Shown here piece after piece: positions 57,035 to 64,000 of a stretch of DNA of 64,000 nt. The notes under the pieces were generated by a model that saw only the letters and a list, made by a program, of their open reading frames with translations, was not told where the DNA came from and made no database searches. The DNA is from CAZYSK01 sp964649415 (GTDB lineage Bacteria; Chloroflexota; Anaerolineae; B4-G1). The stretch's first letter is position 1; the number at the start of each line of letters is the position of its first letter. The DNA is taken from positions 62,001 to 126,000 of the forward strand of contig CAZYSK010000008.1 in NCBI GenBank assembly GCA_964649415.1. Reading direction: 5' to 3'. Position numbers and translations under genes: made by a program.

Positions 57035-58033
57035 CTAGAAACCGAAACCGTCCACATTGTCGGCGGTGATGTCGACCATCGCGTCGACCTTGATGACGTT
57101 CCCTTCGAGCACGATCTTCCCAATGCCCGGTATCTCCATGCCGTCGCTGATCTCTTCGCCATCCAGGATCTGCTTGGCCACCCAGGTCAAACCGAAGCCG
57201 GCGTCCTTGGGATCCCAGAGAATACCGTGACTGAGCGAACCGTCCTTCAGGTAAGGAGCCGCGTGCCCCGGGATCACCGTACCGACGACGGCGACCTGGT
57301 CGGTCAACCCCTTCTCCTTAAGTGCCTGAGCCGCTCCTGGAGGTCCCAGGCTGCCGAACCCGACGATACCCTTCAGATCGGGGTAGGCCTTGATCAGCTC
57401 AAGCGTCTTCTGCCTGGCCAGTTCCTGATCCTCACCACAGGGAATCCGCTCCGTGACGAGTTCCAGACCCGGATAGTTCTGCTCAGCGTGCTTCAGGCCC
57501 TCATCCGCCCACAGGTTGTGCAGCGGCACGGTCAGCGAGCCGACGAAGATGGCGTATTGCCCGGAGTCACCCATGAACTCGACCAGCTTGTCCCAGTGAT
57601 GCTGACCAAACTTGACGTTGTCGATCAGCTCAAGGTCGTAGTCGTTGCCTACCTGATCTGGGGACTCGTGGGTCAAGACCACAATGCCCTTCTCCTTGGC
57701 CTTGGCGAAGACAGGTTCCAAAGCCTTGGCGTCATTGGGGACCACTGCGATCGCGTCCACGCCCTTGCTGATCAGGTCCTCGACCACTTTGACCTGCTGA
57801 GCGGGGTCCGCATCCGCGGGGCCAACCTGATAGGCATTCACGCCCAGTTCCTCGGCTGCCTGGTCGACACCCTCTTCCAACCGGTTGAACCAAGGAATGC
57901 CGGTGATCTTCACAACCACGGCAATCTCATACTCCTCCCCGGCCTGCTGGCCGGTTCCGCAGCCGACCACCAGAGAAGAGAACAGAGCCAGGGCCATGAC
58001 GACCAGAACCAGAGTTCTTCCACGTACGTTCAT
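57035..58033 (-). CDS. sugar ABC transporter substrate-binding lipoprotein, RbsB type
   Basis: 332 residues from ATG 58033, after GGAGGGGAAA. The signal peptide TLVLVVMALALFSSLVVGC ends in a lipobox with Cys25. A periplasmic-binding-protein-4 fold follows: VVVKITGIPWFNRLEEGVDQA, VVEDLISKGVDAIAVVPNDAKAL, GIVGFGSLGPPGAAQAL. Close to LsrB/RhaS-type proteins; GFGSLGPPGAA resembles AI-2 and rhamnose binders, but specificity is not settled. First gene of its operon, with a palindrome (58093-58106) ahead. Confidence 0.92.
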   Translation of the reverse strand: MNVRGRTLVLVVMALALFSSLVVGCGTGQQAGEEYEIAVVVKITGIPWFNRLEEGVDQAAEELGVNAYQVGPADADPAQQVKVVEDLISKGVDAIAVVPNDAKALEPVFAKAKEKGIVVLTHESPDQVGNDYDLELIDNVKFGQHHWDKLVEFMGDSGQYAIFVGSLTVPLHNLWADEGLKHAEQNYPGLELVTERIPCGEDQELARQKTLELIKAYPDLKGIVGFGSLGPPGAAQALKEKGLTDQVAVVGTVIPGHAAPYLKDGSLSHGILWDPKDAGFGLTWVAKQILDGEEISDGMEIPGIGKIVLEGNVIKVDAMVDITADNVDGFGF

Positions 58034-58092
58034 TTTCCCCTCCAACAGAATAGTTTCACCTGCAAGTTCGTACGACTTCCGCAACTTCAGTG

Positions 58093-58106
58093 TGTGAACG
58101 TTCACA
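58093..58106. promoter_or_regulatory. operator-like palindrome upstream of the RbsB-type gene
   Basis: TGTGAACGTTCACA, a perfect 14-bp palindrome 60 bases before the start codon. It resembles, but is not identical to, the two palindromes before the SorC gene. The remaining gap to 58397 shows no gene or clear promoter. Confidence 0.6.
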
Positions 58107-58397
58107 TAGGCCATATCAGCGAATTCTCGTAATGGTCACATCCCCCCTTTCTGTGCGGGTTTTTGATCGTGTGGGTTTCGTTCGCAGATAGAGCGCCAAC
58201 TGCCTGAGGTACACCACCTCAAGTAACCGCCACTTCCAATTTGCGCATCCGTATTCCAATCGGAGTATAGCATGAGCTCACTCGAAGTCAACTAAATCGC
58301 CCTACAACCAGCTTTCCCGCACCATCACCCGTGAGAAGACGCGCTTTCGGTCCTATGTCTTCCTCACGTGCAGCGATTGGAAACGCATCCAGGTACC

Positions 58398-59387
58398 TTA
58401 CTCGGCGCTTTCGATAGATTGATCCGTCGAGGCGCCATTGCTGCTGTCGACAAGCTTCTGAGCCGTGAGGTGATCGGTGATCAGGATATTGACGTATTCA
58501 CCCCGGAGCGCGGCCAGAATGGCCTCAAACTTGTTTTCTCCACCGGCCACTCCAACCCGGCGGGGAATCAGGTGTAATCTTTCTATGGGCAGTCCGACCA
58601 CTCGCCGGCACAAACTAGAGTGGACCAGAACGCCATCTTTGTCAAAGTAGCGCGACATAACGTCGCCGACCGCGCCCAGTGACTTCAATTCGGAGGTCAC
58701 TTCCTCTGTCAGAAGGCCAGCTCTGCCCCATAACGATTCGGCAGAGATATTGCCAACACCAATGAAAGCTAGATTGGCCTGGGCGGCCAGTTCAAACACC
58801 TGGGCCACTTGTGGATCGGCCATAAACATTTGTTGGGTGTGCGGATCGTCAACTACGCCTGGCGCTTGAAGGATGTAACATTCTCCTCCCAATCGCGCCG
58901 CCATGTCGCGGGTTAACGCCGTAGCGTGCAAATCTGTCATGTGAGGCGTCAGCCCCCCATTCAGTTGCACCACCTGCACGTCCGGCACAGTCTTACTCCG
59001 CAAGTTATCGACCAGGGATTTCATAGTCGTGCCCCAGGCAAACCCGATGATATCTCGCGGTCGAATCGTCCTTTCCAGATAACTGGCGGCTACCTCCCCC
59101 AATTCACGAGCCACCCCAAAAGGAGAGTCATAGTTGAAGGTTTCAACCACAACTGCTTCAACCAGGTCAAACTTGTGCTCCAGCGCCCTTTCTAACTCGG
59201 GAAAAAGGCCGGCAGGAACCTCGATAGAGATACGGATTGTCTGCTCATCACGTGCCTTGGATAGAATCCTGGAAACGGTTGATCTGGAGATACGCATCGT
59301 GTCGGCAATCTCTTGTTGCGTTAATCCATCTTCAAAGTATTGCTTGCATATCTTTACGATGAGCCGTGGGGTAACGTAACTATCCAT
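58398..59387 (-). CDS. SorC/DeoR-C family sugar-sensing transcriptional regulator
   Basis: 329 residues from ATG 59387, after AAGGGACTG; the open frame further upstream crosses the promoter. The N-terminal HTH is QQEIADTMRISRSTVSRILSKA. The C-terminal sugar-binding domain has GFAWGTTMKSLV, VVQLNGGL, AQANLAFIGVGNIS and VGVAGGENKFEAILAALRGEYVNILITD (in parts). Binds a phosphorylated sugar and usually represses or activates its own operon. Two palindromes downstream of a consensus promoter suggest self-repression. It is encoded just upstream of the transporter operon, on the same strand. Confidence 0.92.
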   Translation of the reverse strand: MDSYVTPRLIVKICKQYFEDGLTQQEIADTMRISRSTVSRILSKARDEQTIRISIEVPAGLFPELERALEHKFDLVEAVVVETFNYDSPFGVARELGEVAASYLERTIRPRDIIGFAWGTTMKSLVDNLRSKTVPDVQVVQLNGGLTPHMTDLHATALTRDMAARLGGECYILQAPGVVDDPHTQQMFMADPQVAQVFELAAQANLAFIGVGNISAESLWGRAGLLTEEVTSELKSLGAVGDVMSRYFDKDGVLVHSSLCRRVVGLPIERLHLIPRRVGVAGGENKFEAILAALRGEYVNILITDHLTAQKLVDSSNGASTDQSIESAE

Positions 59388-59403
59388 CAGTCCCTTGATT
59401 GAC

Positions 59404-59471
59404 TGCACAATTGTGCAATGCTGGCTATTTGTGCACAAACCTATTATAGCACACACAAATAGGATTGTCAA
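59404..59471 (-). promoter_or_regulatory. consensus promoter with two operators before the SorC gene
   Basis: On the minus strand, TTGACA (59466-59471), a 17-base spacer and TATAAT (59443-59448), both perfect. Just downstream lie TTTGTGCACAAA (59428-59439), covering the expected start site, and TGCACAATTGTGCA (59404-59417). Both are perfect palindromes with a TGTGCA half-site. Confidence 0.8.
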
Positions 59472-59635
59472 GGTCGTATTCCAGGTGACTGTTCGGAACA
59501 TGGGAGAGGCGTGGCAGCATAGAGGCAGGCGGGAGCTCATGCGTATTGAAGTGCGATTACGGTGAAATCAGCCCGTTTTCGGCTCAGTTGCGCCGATTCT
59601 TTCGATCAAGAGGTCCATATTGAGGATTGCTGGCC

Positions 59636-61099
59636 CTACAACCATCCTCGGACGTTTTCCTCCATCTCGGCATCCCACGCGTCCATCATCTGAGATAGCG
59701 TACGGGCTACTTCCGGTTGCGACTCGATCAGGCTGTATGATTCATTTGGGTCTAGCGCGAGGTCGAACAGGAACGGACCCTGGTGCAAGCTGGCGTAACC
59801 ACCGTTGTCTGTCATGTGCCGGCGCAGGTACTTCCAGTTGTGATGACGGACGCCCAGGAGTCTGTTGCCTTTGTAGTAGTAGAGCGTATCGTGGGGCGAG
59901 GGCGCTTCACCTTTCAGCAGCGGCAGCATATTCCGCCCGTCTATGATCCTGTCCTCCGGCAATGGGACACCGGCGACGGCCAGGCAGGTGGCGAAGAGGT
60001 CGAAGTTCATGCTCATCTCATCGGTGACCATCCCAGCGGGGATGACGCCCGGCCAGCGGGCGATGAGGGGCACCCGGAAACCCCCCTCGAACGGCAGATT
60101 CTTCCTGCCCCGCGTGAATCCCGGGCTGCCCTGCCACCAGGGCCCATTGTCGCTGGTGAAGATAAGCAAGGTATTCTCATCCAGGTTGTTCTCCCGCAGC
60201 GTCCGCATTATCTCGCCGACGCTCCAGTCCAGCTCCTCCACCACGTCGCCATACAGCCCCGCTTTGGACTGGCCGCGAAACGCATCCGAAGCGTGCAGGG
60301 GTACGTGGGGAAAGGGCTGGGCGCAGTAAAGGAAGAACGGACGATCGCGGTTCTCCTCGATGAAGCGTGTCCCTTCGTGGGTGAGGCTCTGGGTGAGCAC
60401 GTCCTGATTGGCCGGTGGCGGTACCTCGACCGCCCCGTTCCGATAGATCGCGTACGGAACCCGGTTGTTGCTGTAGTAGGCACCGTAGAAGAACTCGAAG
60501 CCGTTGTCGTTGGGCAGATGCGGAGACCTGTCCCCAAGGTGCCACTTGCCCAACATGCCGGTACGATATCCCCTCCGGCGCAGGAGATCGGGCAGCAGCA
60601 CCTCGTCCTCTGGAATGCCCCTGACCCCGTATGGGTACACGCCACCGACGTTGAACGCGATGTCCATGAACGCCCCGTGGGGATAGAGCGGCATGGTGAC
60701 GTGCGTGCGGATCGGATAGCGGCCCGTCAGCATACCGGCTCTCGAAGGGGAGCACAGGGGGGCCACGGAGCAGAAGTTGGTCATCCGAGCGCCCTCGGCC
60801 GCCATCTGGTCCAGGTTGGGTGTGCGGATCACCTGGGAGCCAAAGGCGCCCACATCACCATAGCCCATGTCGTCCACCAAGATAAGGACGATGTTCGGGA
60901 GCTCAACGGGGTTCGCGGCAGGCTGAACGCCGGCCAGGAGCGCCTCGCTTCTGGCGACGTCGTAGTCTCTGCCGACGTGGTTCTGGAACGCCCGGTGGCC
61001 GAGCCCGCCGGCCGCGAGCAAGCCGCCGAAAGCCAACGCTCTCGTCATGAAAGCGCGTCTGGTGAGCTTGCGTCCTCCCCGTTCCGTCTTCTCAGCCAT
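59636..61099 (-). CDS. sulfatase with Tat signal, cysteine-type formylglycine site
   Basis: 487 residues. The Tat signal is LTRRAFMTRALAFGGLLAAGG (Arg14-Arg15; motif given in part), so it is exported folded. VLILVDDMGYGDVG binds the metal. CSPSRAGMLTGRYP holds the formylglycine Cys116. GMLGKWHLGD and LIFTSDNGPW are typical of arylsulfatase A-like enzymes. Removes sulfate from a polymer or glycan outside the membrane. Different subgroup from the cytoplasmic sulfatase at 14004. Needs a maturation enzyme that is not seen in the window. Confidence 0.93.
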   Translation of the reverse strand: MAEKTERGGRKLTRRAFMTRALAFGGLLAAGGLGHRAFQNHVGRDYDVARSEALLAGVQPAANPVELPNIVLILVDDMGYGDVGAFGSQVIRTPNLDQMAAEGARMTNFCSVAPLCSPSRAGMLTGRYPIRTHVTMPLYPHGAFMDIAFNVGGVYPYGVRGIPEDEVLLPDLLRRRGYRTGMLGKWHLGDRSPHLPNDNGFEFFYGAYYSNNRVPYAIYRNGAVEVPPPANQDVLTQSLTHEGTRFIEENRDRPFFLYCAQPFPHVPLHASDAFRGQSKAGLYGDVVEELDWSVGEIMRTLRENNLDENTLLIFTSDNGPWWQGSPGFTRGRKNLPFEGGFRVPLIARWPGVIPAGMVTDEMSMNFDLFATCLAVAGVPLPEDRIIDGRNMLPLLKGEAPSPHDTLYYYKGNRLLGVRHHNWKYLRRHMTDNGGYASLHQGPFLFDLALDPNESYSLIESQPEVARTLSQMMDAWDAEMEENVRGWL

Positions 61100-61257
61100 A
61101 GCCTCCTCGCCTCTTCAAGCGCGCAGCGTCTCTCCTCCCGACAGTCCAACACCCAGACAAGCCGAAACTGTCAGACCACCGCATTGATGATGAGTCCTCG
61201 GAGTCCAGTGTACCACAGCCTAGCCTTCTTGGACAGGTTCGGCGCCGACAAACGTGG

Positions 61258-61263
61258 TATAAT
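61258..61263 (+). promoter_or_regulatory. extended -10 promoter upstream of the radical SAM gene
   Basis: TATAAT preceded by TGG (TGn extension) at 61255-61263. No matching -35. The 300-bp gap to the gene also holds the palindrome at 61313-61332. Confidence 0.5.
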
Positions 61264-61312
61264 CAAGACTGCACGGTCGCCGTGGTGGCGCCGGGTGGGC
61301 GACAGCAGTGCA

Positions 61313-61332
61313 GACGCAAGATCTTGCGTCTC
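61313..61332. repeat. perfect 20-bp palindrome in the radical SAM leader
   Basis: AGACGCAAGATCTTGCGTCT, read across the AGATCT centre. Palindromes of this CGCAAGATCTTGCG type recur in many genomes as dispersed repeats (recollection). It lies between the -10 and GTG 61401, so it will fold in the mRNA leader. Confidence 0.6.
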
Positions 61333-61400
61333 TACCGGTGGCTCGTGGACCGGAAGGGATCGGTCATGGTCCCTGGCATCCAGACACGCAGGAGGCTCCC

Positions 61401-62168
61401 GTGAAGTTGCTCCCTCTGCAAACCGGCATCATATACGGCCCCATAAATTCCCGCCGGCTGGGCCGCTCGTTGGGCATCAACCTGCTCCCGACCGACCACA
61501 AACTGTGCTCCTTCGACTGCGTTTACTGCCATTACGGGCGCACCGACGTGAAGACCGTTTCGCCTGACGCGCGGCTCTTCCCCGGCGTGGATGACATCCT
61601 CACGGCCGTCGAACAAGCTCTTGCGACACACCGCGACGTGGACTACGTCACCTTCTCGGGCAACGGGGAGCCGACGCTGCACCCCCAGTTCCCGGCCATC
61701 GCCGCCGCCGTCCGCCGCCTGGCAGCCCGGCTCCAGCCGGACGCGAAATTGGCCGTGTTCTCCAACTGCACCACGCTGCACCTGCCTCACGTCCGGCAGG
61801 CTATGGACATCTTCGACGCCCCGATCATGAAGCTGGACGCGGGGGATTCCCGGACGCTGGCGCGCATCAACCGCCCTGCCCCGGCGGTCAAGCCGGAGCG
61901 CATGGTCGAGGGGCTGAAGGAAGTGCCCCGCCTGGTCACACAGAGCGTGCTCATCGACGGGAAGGTGTCCAACGTCAGAGGGGCCGCCTTCGAGGCATGG
62001 TTGGCGGCGCTTTCCGAGGTCAGGCCGGTCCACGTGCAGATCTACAGCACGGACCGCCCCGTGCCCGAGGCCGGCGTGAACAAGGTGCCACCGGCTGCGC
62101 TGCAGCGTATTGCCCGGGAAGTCGAGGAGCGCGCGGGGCTGCGGGTCACCGCCTACTGGGCGGAGTGA
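61401..62168 (+). CDS. radical SAM protein, COG0731-like
   Basis: 255 residues from GTG 61401, with AGGAGG five bases upstream; the longer ATG at 61308 crosses the palindrome. The 4Fe-4S/SAM motif is CSFDCVYCHYG. GIIYGPINSRRLGRSLGINLLP is the family start (in parts), and FSGNGEPTLHP binds SAM. LDAGDSRTLARINRP follows. Related to the TYW1-like and Fe-S oxidoreductase group; it is not an anSME sulfatase-maturing enzyme, as the SPASM cysteines are missing. Role unknown. Confidence 0.88.
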   Translation: MKLLPLQTGIIYGPINSRRLGRSLGINLLPTDHKLCSFDCVYCHYGRTDVKTVSPDARLFPGVDDILTAVEQALATHRDVDYVTFSGNGEPTLHPQFPAIAAAVRRLAARLQPDAKLAVFSNCTTLHLPHVRQAMDIFDAPIMKLDAGDSRTLARINRPAPAVKPERMVEGLKEVPRLVTQSVLIDGKVSNVRGAAFEAWLAALSEVRPVHVQIYSTDRPVPEAGVNKVPPAALQRIAREVEERAGLRVTAYWAE

Positions 62169-62228
62169 ACCCCGGCCCGCAGCCAGAAGGCCGCGCCCGA
62201 AACGCAATCAAAGAAGCGAGGACACGAC

Positions 62229-62965
62229 ATGATGAAGACCCAATCGGTTGACTTCCCCCCATCTGGCGTTCTTGTGCCGATGCTCACGCCCCTCGACGAC
62301 GATGGAATGGTGAACAAGACGGCGATCGCGCATCTCGTGGACCACCTACTGGCCGGTGGTGCCAACGGGATCTTCGCGCTGGGTAGTGCTGGCGAGGGGC
62401 CCTGGTTGACGCCGTCTCAACAGCGGGAAGTTGTTGAATGCACGTCCCGCGCCGTTGCCGGGCGCGTCCCCGTGATCGCTGGGGTTCTCGAGCCCAGCAC
62501 GAACCGCTCTCTCGAAGCAGTGCGCAGGGCGGAATCGGTCGGGGCGGAGATGGTGTGTTGTTGATCAAGGACAGCACGGGGGATTGGGAGGGATTCCAGC
62601 AAGTGCTTGAAGCGCGCGCCGCCAAACCGTCCGCCCGCGTTCTGCAGGGCATGGATGAACTGGCCCTGCGCTCCATCGTGGCGGGGGCGGACGGCGTACT
62701 GACCGGCCTCACCAACCTGGCACCCGATCTATACGCCCGCCTGGTGAAGAGCGCTCAGGCAGGTGACATGGAGGAAGCACAAATCCTGCAGTCGCGAATT
62801 GAATCCGTATGCGAGTTGTTCAAAGAGGGATTTTGGGTAGAATGTCTGAAGTACGCTGTCTCGTGTCTCGGCATCGAGAGTGGGCACCTGTGCGGGCGGC
62901 CTCACACGCTTTCGGCTGAGAGCAAGGACAGGATTCGCCAGATTGTGGAGACGCTGGTCCGCTGA
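62229..62965 (+). pseudogene. broken dapA-family (DHDPS/NAL) aldolase gene
   Basis: The first part (62229 to about 62555) encodes the N-terminal half with LVPMLTPLDDDG and IFALGSAGEGPWLT, then runs into TGA in GAEMVCC. A second frame from about 62556 continues VLLIKDSTGDWEGFQ to the normal C-terminus. The intervening segment of roughly 50 residues, which carries the active-site Tyr and the YN-P-TG region, is missing. The Lys of IKDSTGD survives. So a deletion with frameshift removed the centre. Ribosome site AAGCGAGGA is still present. Confidence 0.82.
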
Positions 62966-62992
62966 TAGAAGCACGAGTTGGAGGTAAGAGAA

Positions 62993-64000
62993 ATGCCCTA
63001 CGGTCATCACGGAAAGATACTGCACGTAGATCTGAGCACCGGGACGTTTACCGTGGAGGAGCCACCTGAATCCTTCTACCGCAAATACCTGGGGGGTCAG
63101 GGAATCGGGCTGTACTACATCCTGAAGGAAACACCGGCGAACGCAGACCCGCTAGGACCGGAGAATGTCCTGGCCCTGACGCTCAGTGTCGTCACGGGCG
63201 CGCCCGTTCCAGGGCAGAGTCGCGTGATGGCCAACGCCAAGTCGCCGCTCACGGGTGCCATTGGCGATGCGCAGGCGGGTGGCTTCTGGCCGGCCGAGGC
63301 CAAGTACGCGGGCTTCGATGCTTTCATCATCAAAGGCAAAGCTGAGAAGCCTGTCTATCTCTGGGTACACGATGGTGAGGCGGAACTGCGCGACGCGACG
63401 CATCTGTGGGGCAAGATCACGGGAGAGGCCGAGGCCGCCATCCGCGAGGAACTGGGGGATCGCAAGATCGAGGTTCTGCAGATCGGACCTGGAGGCGAGA
63501 ACCTGGTCCCCTACGCCTGCCTGATCAACATGTCCAACCGGGCCAACGGTCGCACAGGGATGGGCGCGGTGATGGGTTCCAAGAACCTCAAGGCCGTCGC
63601 CGTGCGCGGCCGGAACAGACCGCCCGTCGCGGACCGAGAGGCGCTGAAGGAGATCGCCCGCTGGGGAGCCGAGGCCTTCCCCGAATCTGGCGCCTACAGC
63701 ATGGGCCAGCACGGAACTGCCGGAGGGCTCTCGGCCCAGAACGCAGTCGGCGGACTGCCCACCCATAACTGGGATAGCGGCGTCTTCGAGGGGCACGAGT
63801 CCCTGAACGGTCGAACGATGACCGAGACGATATTGAAGGAGCGGGACACCTGCTACGCGTGCGTCGTCCGCTGCAAACGCGTGGTGGAGATCAACGAGGG
63901 ACCTTACAAGGTCGATCCACTGTACGGCGGGCCTGAGTATGAGACCCTGGGCACGCTGGGAACCTACTGCGGCGTATCGGACCTGGCTGCCGTGGCCAAG
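62993..64000 (+). CDS. aldehyde:ferredoxin oxidoreductase, tungsten type, 3' end beyond window
   Basis: 336 codons to the window edge; the family is about 600-700 residues. Oxidises aldehydes to acids with ferredoxin, using a tungstopterin. YRKYLGGQGIGLYYI, SVVTGAPVPGQSRVMANAKSPLTG (in parts), GFWPAEAKYAGFDAFIIKGKA and NRANGRTGMGAVMGSKNLKAVAV match AOR domain 1. The Fe-S ligands start at DTCYACVVRC near residue 286 (CxxCxxxC). ATG 62993 follows TTGGAGGTAAGAGAA. Immediately after the broken dapA-family gene, so perhaps once co-transcribed with it. Confidence 0.92.
   Translation, partial: MPYGHHGKILHVDLSTGTFTVEEPPESFYRKYLGGQGIGLYYILKETPANADPLGPENVLALTLSVVTGAPVPGQSRVMANAKSPLTGAIGDAQAGGFWPAEAKYAGFDAFIIKGKAEKPVYLWVHDGEAELRDATHLWGKITGEAEAAIREELGDRKIEVLQIGPGGENLVPYACLINMSNRANGRTGMGAVMGSKNLKAVAVRGRNRPPVADREALKEIARWGAEAFPESGAYSMGQHGTAGGLSAQNAVGGLPTHNWDSGVFEGHESLNGRTMTETILKERDTCYACVVRCKRVVEINEGPYKVDPLYGGPEYETLGTLGTYCGVSDLAAVAK

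Noticed and set aside
59783..61567. Plus-strand open frame of 594 codons
   Set aside because: Antisense to the Tat sulfatase; long because of GC-rich codon bias, and it runs into the radical SAM gene in another frame.
61401..62168. Sulfatase-maturing enzyme (anSME) next to the sulfatase
   Set aside because: Only the first Fe-S motif is present; the C-terminal SPASM cysteines are missing and the start matches a different radical SAM group.

Overview
The window looks like a piece of a Chloroflexota chromosome, most likely an uncultured Anaerolineae-type heterotroph. This is inference: there is no rRNA or marker gene here. Pointers are several sugar ABC operons without their own ATPase, response regulators with the N-terminal helical domain common in that class, archaeal-type GAPDH and PGK in a bacterial setting, a tungsten aldehyde oxidoreductase, and many small dispersed palindromic repeats. 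I see no tRNA, rRNA, CRISPR array, transposase or phage gene.

Layout. 1-6.5 kb: a beta-galactosidase (cut by the window edge) behind a CUT1-type sugar ABC operon. 7-10.5 kb: a divergent response regulator whose 3' end overlaps a convergent hybrid histidine kinase. 10.6-17.4 kb: a membrane protein, alpha-glucan phosphorylase, sulfatase, SGNH hydrolase and amidohydrolase, with repeats between. 17.5-22.2 kb: a compact island of LysW-like zinc-ribbon miniproteins, a 19-residue lysine-rich peptide and an OmpR/PhoB-type regulator. Four copies of a triple 11-bp direct-repeat promoter box occur here, and a decayed second copy of part of the island is interrupted by a MATE-like gene. 22.1-31.1 kb: one minus-strand run encoding a YeiH-type exporter, archaeal-type GAPDH and PGK, an HprK-like kinase, phosphosulfolactate synthase (ComA) and E1alpha/E1beta/E2 of a 2-oxoacid dehydrogenase. 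31.2-46.5 kb: a YkgJ-type protein, then a minus-strand sugar island with five TIM-barrel epimerases, a LarA-type nickel racemase, two SDRs, an O-methyltransferase, a formyltransferase and a small Cys-rich protein, behind a second CUT1 ABC operon. 46.9-50.4 kb: a second regulator/kinase pair in the same order and orientation as the first. 51-59.4 kb: an Rbs/Lsr-like operon (binding protein, ATPase, two permeases, FGGY kinase, class II aldolase) with a SorC-family regulator. 59.6-64 kb: a Tat sulfatase, a radical SAM protein, a broken dapA-family gene and the start of an aldehyde:ferredoxin oxidoreductase.

How the parts work together. Oligosaccharides would be imported by three ABC systems. Two of them are each flanked by a duplicated sensor pair that probably controls them. 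Imported sugars are cut or isomerised and enter lower glycolysis through GAPDH/PGK. PEP plus sulfite may be diverted by ComA into a sulfonate, with a YeiH-type anion exporter encoded in the same run.

The most promising undescribed system is the 17.6-20.4 kb island: small acidic LysW-like proteins and a basic 19-mer under a shared PHO-box-like promoter. Next are the duplicated regulator/kinase module and the 21-bp palindromic repeat that has inserted in frame into lacZ.
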